This document shows positions 60,001 through 64,000 of a DNA stretch of 64,000 nucleotides, in pieces. How positions within the stretch are numbered: the first letter of the stretch is position 1; every line of letters begins with the position of its first letter. Source of the DNA: Cordia subcordata. Lineage: Eukaryota > Streptophyta > Magnoliopsida > Boraginales > Cordiaceae. The translations under genes and the position numbers were made by a program. The notes below the pieces were generated by a model. It saw only the letters and a list, made by a program, of their open reading frames with translations. It searched no databases and was not told the DNA's origin. The stretch is from positions 503,501 through 567,500 of the forward strand of contig JAPTOF010000004.1 of NCBI GenBank assembly GCA_028554755.1, given 5' to 3'.

Positions 60001-60313
60001 CCTCTGGAAAGTCCTCGGCCTTAACCGACAAAGTAACGGATTCCATCAACCGATCCAAGTTAGTCGCATTGACCGGCGGTGGCACCGGAGGCGACGCGGA
60101 GCGAACAGAAGCCATCGGCCTGGACAATGCCGTCCATGAATCGTCGGAGTCGGTCCGATTCCCGGCCGCCGCCCTGTTCTGCTGCTGCCTCTGCATCTGC
60201 TGCTGCTGCTGTAACATCATTTGCTGCTGCTGTTGCCGCCGCAGAGCTGGTGGATTGTAAAATCGGTCTCCGCCGTGGCTCCGCGACACCGCGAAGCCTC
60301 CTGTACCTGACAT
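54060..60313 (-). CDS. DUF789 domain protein of unknown function
   Basis: Six exons with consistent phase: 60313-60002, 59494-59283, 55080-54798, 54703-54618, 54526-54435, 54310-54060, giving 411 residues. Exon 1 is low-complexity: two Gln runs around [14 protein letters not shown] and Pro-rich [16 protein letters not shown]. The DUF789 domain follows over the remaining exons: [50 protein letters not shown], then after a Ser-rich linker [60 protein letters not shown] and [13 protein letters not shown] at the end. The domain is plant-conserved and no biochemical activity is known to me. Intron 2 is about 4.2 kb (59282-55081) and I see no nested gene in it. No signal peptide or membrane segment. 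The N-terminal Gln tract is longer than I would expect and may vary between alleles. Confidence 0.9.
55081..59282. other. Large intron 2 of the DUF789 gene
   Basis: AT-rich intron sequence with a G-rich block (58575-58600). Several open frames of 60-110 residues occur but none shows a family signal, and I found no transposon terminal pairs. Confidence 0.5.
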
Positions 60314-60345
60314 TACCCTAGAATTTGTCGCCCGTATATGTAGAC

Positions 60346-60347
<2 letters not shown>

Positions 60348-60385
<38 letters not shown>

Positions 60386-60386
60386 C
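60348..60386. repeat. TA microsatellite upstream of the DUF789 start codon
   Basis: About 18 TA units lie 35 bases before the ATG. They probably fall in a leader intron: a donor-like CTTTTG-TAAGC lies near 60506 and an acceptor-like TTCTAG just before the start. A separate (GT)n lies at 60577-60591. Confidence 0.75.
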
Positions 60387-60399
60387 TGTACAGATAAGC

Positions 60400-61393
60400 A
60401 AAAGGTTTGAGGAGTGTGTGGGGCAAATTTGGGAAAAGTTCAGTAAATAATTAATGAGAAGATTAGCTGAATGAGATCGACAGAATGGAATTGAACTGCT
60501 TACAAAAGAATGGCGATTTCTCGTTTTGGAGTGATTAGGGTTTTTTCAAGGTTTTTGTGAAGGTCTTCTACTCTGTGTGTGTGTGTGTGTGTTTGCTGGT
60601 TCCTTTTCCTGGACTTGGAAGCTACTGAGTAAGAGGAAAAGTACAGCACCTTTCATGTGCCAAATACTTTACGAAATATTACAGTAAATATGATCACCCA
60701 ATAATTAAATAAATTTTAGCAATTCATAATGATATGTTTTGTTTTTTTATATATTTAGCATGGCCAAAAGAAATAATCTTTTCCATTCTATAACTTACCA
60801 TGAAAAACTATTTATAATTTACTAGCCAGCTATTGTTATTTATTAAACTTACCGTGAAAAACTTTTTGTAGTTTAAGTGTCAAATATTGTTATTATTACC
60901 CAAAACTTGTACAATAATTAGATTATTTTTAGGAAATTTTAAATTTTATATATACCTTTTCCTGTCAAATTTTATATTAAGTATTAGGGAAACCAAAGTC
61001 TTTTAAACAAAAACTTTTGAAGCATAAAGAATTACTTTTTCTTCATTAGAAATCCTTTTTGAGTAGGAGGGTTTTTCTTTTTTTATGGATGTTCCTCTTC
61101 CTTTTCTACAATTTTTGTTTTTTTGTTTTTATTTTTTATCTCATGAAAAAGAGGTAGGCAGAATGGGGTATTAGGTTACAACTACTTGTTGCAAACTCAT
61201 ATTGTGGGAATCTACATGCAAATTACCATGGGATTGACATAACCTGAATTTTTCTGTTTTCCCTTTCACAAACAGATCATAGTGGCTTTATACTATTTTA
61301 ATAATGACTTGAACTCAAAAATCTCAGTGAGAGGCATAATTATTGAGACGTTTATTACTTAACTACATTTGTTCATCTTTATATATAGTATAA
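60400..61393. other. Promoter of the DUF789 gene and AT-rich spacer
   Basis: The minus-strand gene starts at 60313, so this is its promoter and leader. No other gene is visible. Confidence 0.45.
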
Positions 61394-61792
61394 GGGGCTG
61401 TTTGGATTGAGGGGAATGGGGGGAAAGGAAAGAAAAGGGAGGGATTTTGGTATCCCCTCCCTTATTTGTTTTGAAGGTATTGGGAAGGGGAGGATTTTGA
61501 AAGAAAAAGCAAAATCCTCTCAAATCCTTTATTTTCAATCCTTCCAAATTGGGGTAAAATGAAGGAAAAGGATTCTTGAAATCTTTTACTCTCAATCTTT
61601 TACATATAAAATTTATCCCTTCCTTCCATTTCCTTCCTAACCAAACACAAGATACTCATAATTCTTTATGTTCATTTCCCTTACAAAAAAACTCTAATCC
61701 AAACATGAATTACCCATTTCCTCTCCTTTCTTTTATAATCCTTTCCTTTCCTTTCCTTTATTAAATTTTCCCCTTTCAATCCAAACACACCC
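61394..61792. mobile_element. Tourist-like MITE, 399 bp, clear TAA target duplication
   Basis: TAA flanks both ends (61391-61393 and 61793-61795). The left terminal repeat GGGGCTGTTTGGATTGA is mirrored by the right end, whose reverse complement is GGGTGTGTTTGGATTGA. Inside are G/A-rich and matching C/T-rich arms (GGGGAAAGGAAAG... and ...CTTTCCTTTCCTTT). No transposase. TAA duplication with these ends is typical of PIF/Harbinger-derived MITEs. Confidence 0.8.
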
Positions 61793-61795
61793 TAA

Positions 61796-64000
61796 GTCTT
61801 AAACAACGACATAATCATCAAGAAATGTATCATTTAACTACTAAATATCTTCGTCCTTATGCAGTAGACTTTCCTTATAAAATTATATGTAATAAGGTCT
61901 TTCTTTTCTAGTTTGCTTTTGGTTAGTCTATTGCAATAAATATCAATTCAAAATTTTATGGAAATGGTCGTGTGGATTTGGGATAGGAGAAAAATAAGGG
62001 CCATAGTAATTAAATGGTAAAGATGAATAAAACTTGATAATGGACTCAAAAAGGGAGAAAAAAGCTATTTCAATTTTGTTTTCGACTAGTATTATTTAGA
62101 AAAAAATGGTAGTTGATAAACATGCATCTACTACAAATGTATTTAATTTTGTTGCATAGTCTAGTATAAGTGCATAACCAAGTTAAAGCATAAGATTTTC
62201 AGGAGGTTCATTTAACTCTCCAAAAAAACCTTCTGCATTCCAATGACATTGTCAACAAGTTAAAGCTCATATTTCCACGCTTCATTAACAGCAAAATTGA
62301 AAACAATACCATTCGTAAACCTTTACCCACGTACAAAGTCTGTGCTTAATTATTATTTGACGTGAATCATGTACCTTTGTTTTGTTGTGTGTTTTCAGAT
62401 GATTAATTGCTTTAATATCCATAAATTATTACATGGGAACTAAGAAGGAGGGGTTAAACAAAAAAATAAACGAGAGCAAGACGCAATTGTACTCATATTA
62501 CAAAGGGAAATAAATAAATACAAGTATAGCTATTATTTGAATTCACAAATTCAATTTTGATATACGACAGAATAAGTTGAGCTTCGAAGTCATATTCTTG
62601 TTTCTTAATTTTATACTAGAGGAGCGAGTCGAATGATTAACAATGACAACTTGGTTCAATTGGTGACTTGATTCTAAAAAGAAATATTCTAGTGTCTAAT
62701 AGTTTTCAACCCTCAAAAAAAAAAGAAGGTTATTTAGTTGTTGGCATAATATCAAAGTATTTGTAACTCATTCCACCGTCCTACATATATAGGACAACTT
62801 ACACTTTTTACATAGTTTAGGAAAATATGGCCAATATAGTTAAAATAATAAATTGTAGTGTTTTTTTTTTTCTAATAAGCCAACCCCCTTTCACTAATAT
62901 TAGATGACTCATGTTAGTCTGTTTTTACTTATTCCAACCGCAATTAATTGATAGCACATATTTGTTAATAAATGTGCTCATTAGTGAGTCTAGTTTTTTA
63001 GGATGGAAGAATTACAAGAGTAGTAATCTAATTCACAACCACGTATTCAAAACGAAATAACACTATTATATTTGTTTGCTTTTGATTCAAGATAAGAAGA
63101 TACATCTTATTCTTTTAATGATTTAGTAAAAAAGCAAAAGATCATTGTGTATTTTAAGTCAATATTAGCAGATTATTTGATAATTATGGTGGCTTTTAAA
63201 ACACTTCTTTTTTTCTTTTTTTTTTAAAACATATAAGCATATACTTCTTAGGTCTAAAACCAAACATTTATTTGTTCCACATTTTGTTTCAATTCTAAAT
63301 ATAGAAAGCCCTCATTGATAACACAAGTAAAGTTGCATTCTCAACTTTATTAGTTCTAGAGTCTTGTGCATTGAACAGACAATTGTTGGTTTTTCTTTTT
63401 CCCCCCCAAAAAAAAACAAAATAGAATAATTATAACATTCGTTTGACTATTATTGCTCTAACTTGACCATTGTTAATTAACAATCAATTGACTATTATTG
63501 CTTCCAAAATTTGTGTCTCTCAAGTACATTGAAATTCAATATTAGGTGCATTTATTGATTTGATTCTTAGCACCCAATATACAGTACATTTAAATTTATA
63601 AATCTTTGATATAAGCTTGTGATATGTGTAATTAATATGTTGGGTTCTCAGTTCTTAATTATTCATTCATCCCCTTTGGTATATAATTTGTAGCCTTAAA
63701 ATTTTGTAGACTTGCTCCAATTCTATAATTGTTTAATTTGTGTTTTGGTGCTCTAAACCATCTTACATACACGAGGAAAATTCTAAGAAACACATACACA
63801 TGGCTTCAGCACAATCTTTCATATATATTTATGTTAAACTAAAGTGGATTTGATGTTTGAATACATTTTTCCCTTTTTGCTTCTTATGTATGGAGGCACA
63901 ATGTAGCATTAGTTGTTTTTATTTATTTACTAGTTCTTTATTTTGCAACGCAGGAATACATTTTATTTATATATTGTTAAATATAGAAATATTTACCATA
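61796..64000. other. AT-rich intergenic end of the window
   Basis: No gene, RNA gene or defined transposon was recognised. It contains short homopolymers and frequent poly-A/T tracts. Confidence 0.5.

Noticed and set aside
1..64000. CRISPR arrays, operons, bacterial-type promoters, intact tRNA or rRNA genes
   Set aside because: None seen; the only RNA-gene remnants are inside the plastid insertion and are broken.

Overview
This is eukaryotic, land-plant (eudicot-type) nuclear DNA. The genes are broken by GT-AG introns, the intergenic DNA is AT-rich and full of small transposon relics and homopolymer runs, and the proteins are plant families: cellulose synthase-like D, GATL glycosyltransferase, a B-class GATA factor, a Di19 zinc-finger protein, a DUF789 protein and linker histone H1. 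I cannot name the species.

Layout. 1-4829 (-): a multi-exon HGSNAT-like membrane acyltransferase, cut by the left edge. 5939-9047 (-): a ten-exon PLP-dependent aminotransferase. About 9.2-10.0 kb: a decayed LINE carrying an inserted MITE. 11289-14733 (+): importin alpha, ten exons. 17400-18085 (+): a small B-GATA factor. 19944-20654 (+): an intronless conserved plant protein of unknown function behind a stress-type promoter. 22008-22529 (-): a secreted proline-rich (extensin-like) protein. 24891-25534 (+): a short linker histone H1. 27811-28278 (+): a small basic protein of unknown function. 28.3-37.3 kb: a gene-poor, AT-rich island with several MITEs, a decayed plastid insertion (trnV-GAC to rrn16 5' end), and a possible orphan terminal exon. 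37677-38714 (+): an intronless GATL (GT8) glycosyltransferase. 42039-46455 (-): a CSLD-type cellulose synthase-like protein. 48541-51903 (+): a Di19-family zinc-finger gene. About 53.0-53.3 kb: an RNase H-like retroelement relic. 54060-60313 (-): a DUF789 gene with a 4.2-kb intron. 60.4-64.0 kb: intergenic DNA with a clear Tourist-like MITE.

The genes do not form an operon or an obvious cluster. GATL and CSLD both act in wall polysaccharide synthesis, and the proline-rich protein is probably a wall protein, but their nearness may be chance. Di19, the short H1 and the ABRE/DRE-fronted gene belong to, or look like, stress-related classes.

I assigned exon boundaries by eye, checking splice dinucleotides and reading-frame phase. 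They hold together well for the aminotransferase, importin alpha, GATA, H1, CSLD and DUF789 genes. One junction in Di19 is uncertain. I found no convincing new biological system. The most informative unusual items are the plastid insertion, the nested and chimeric transposon relics, and several local duplications, one of which copies a splice acceptor.
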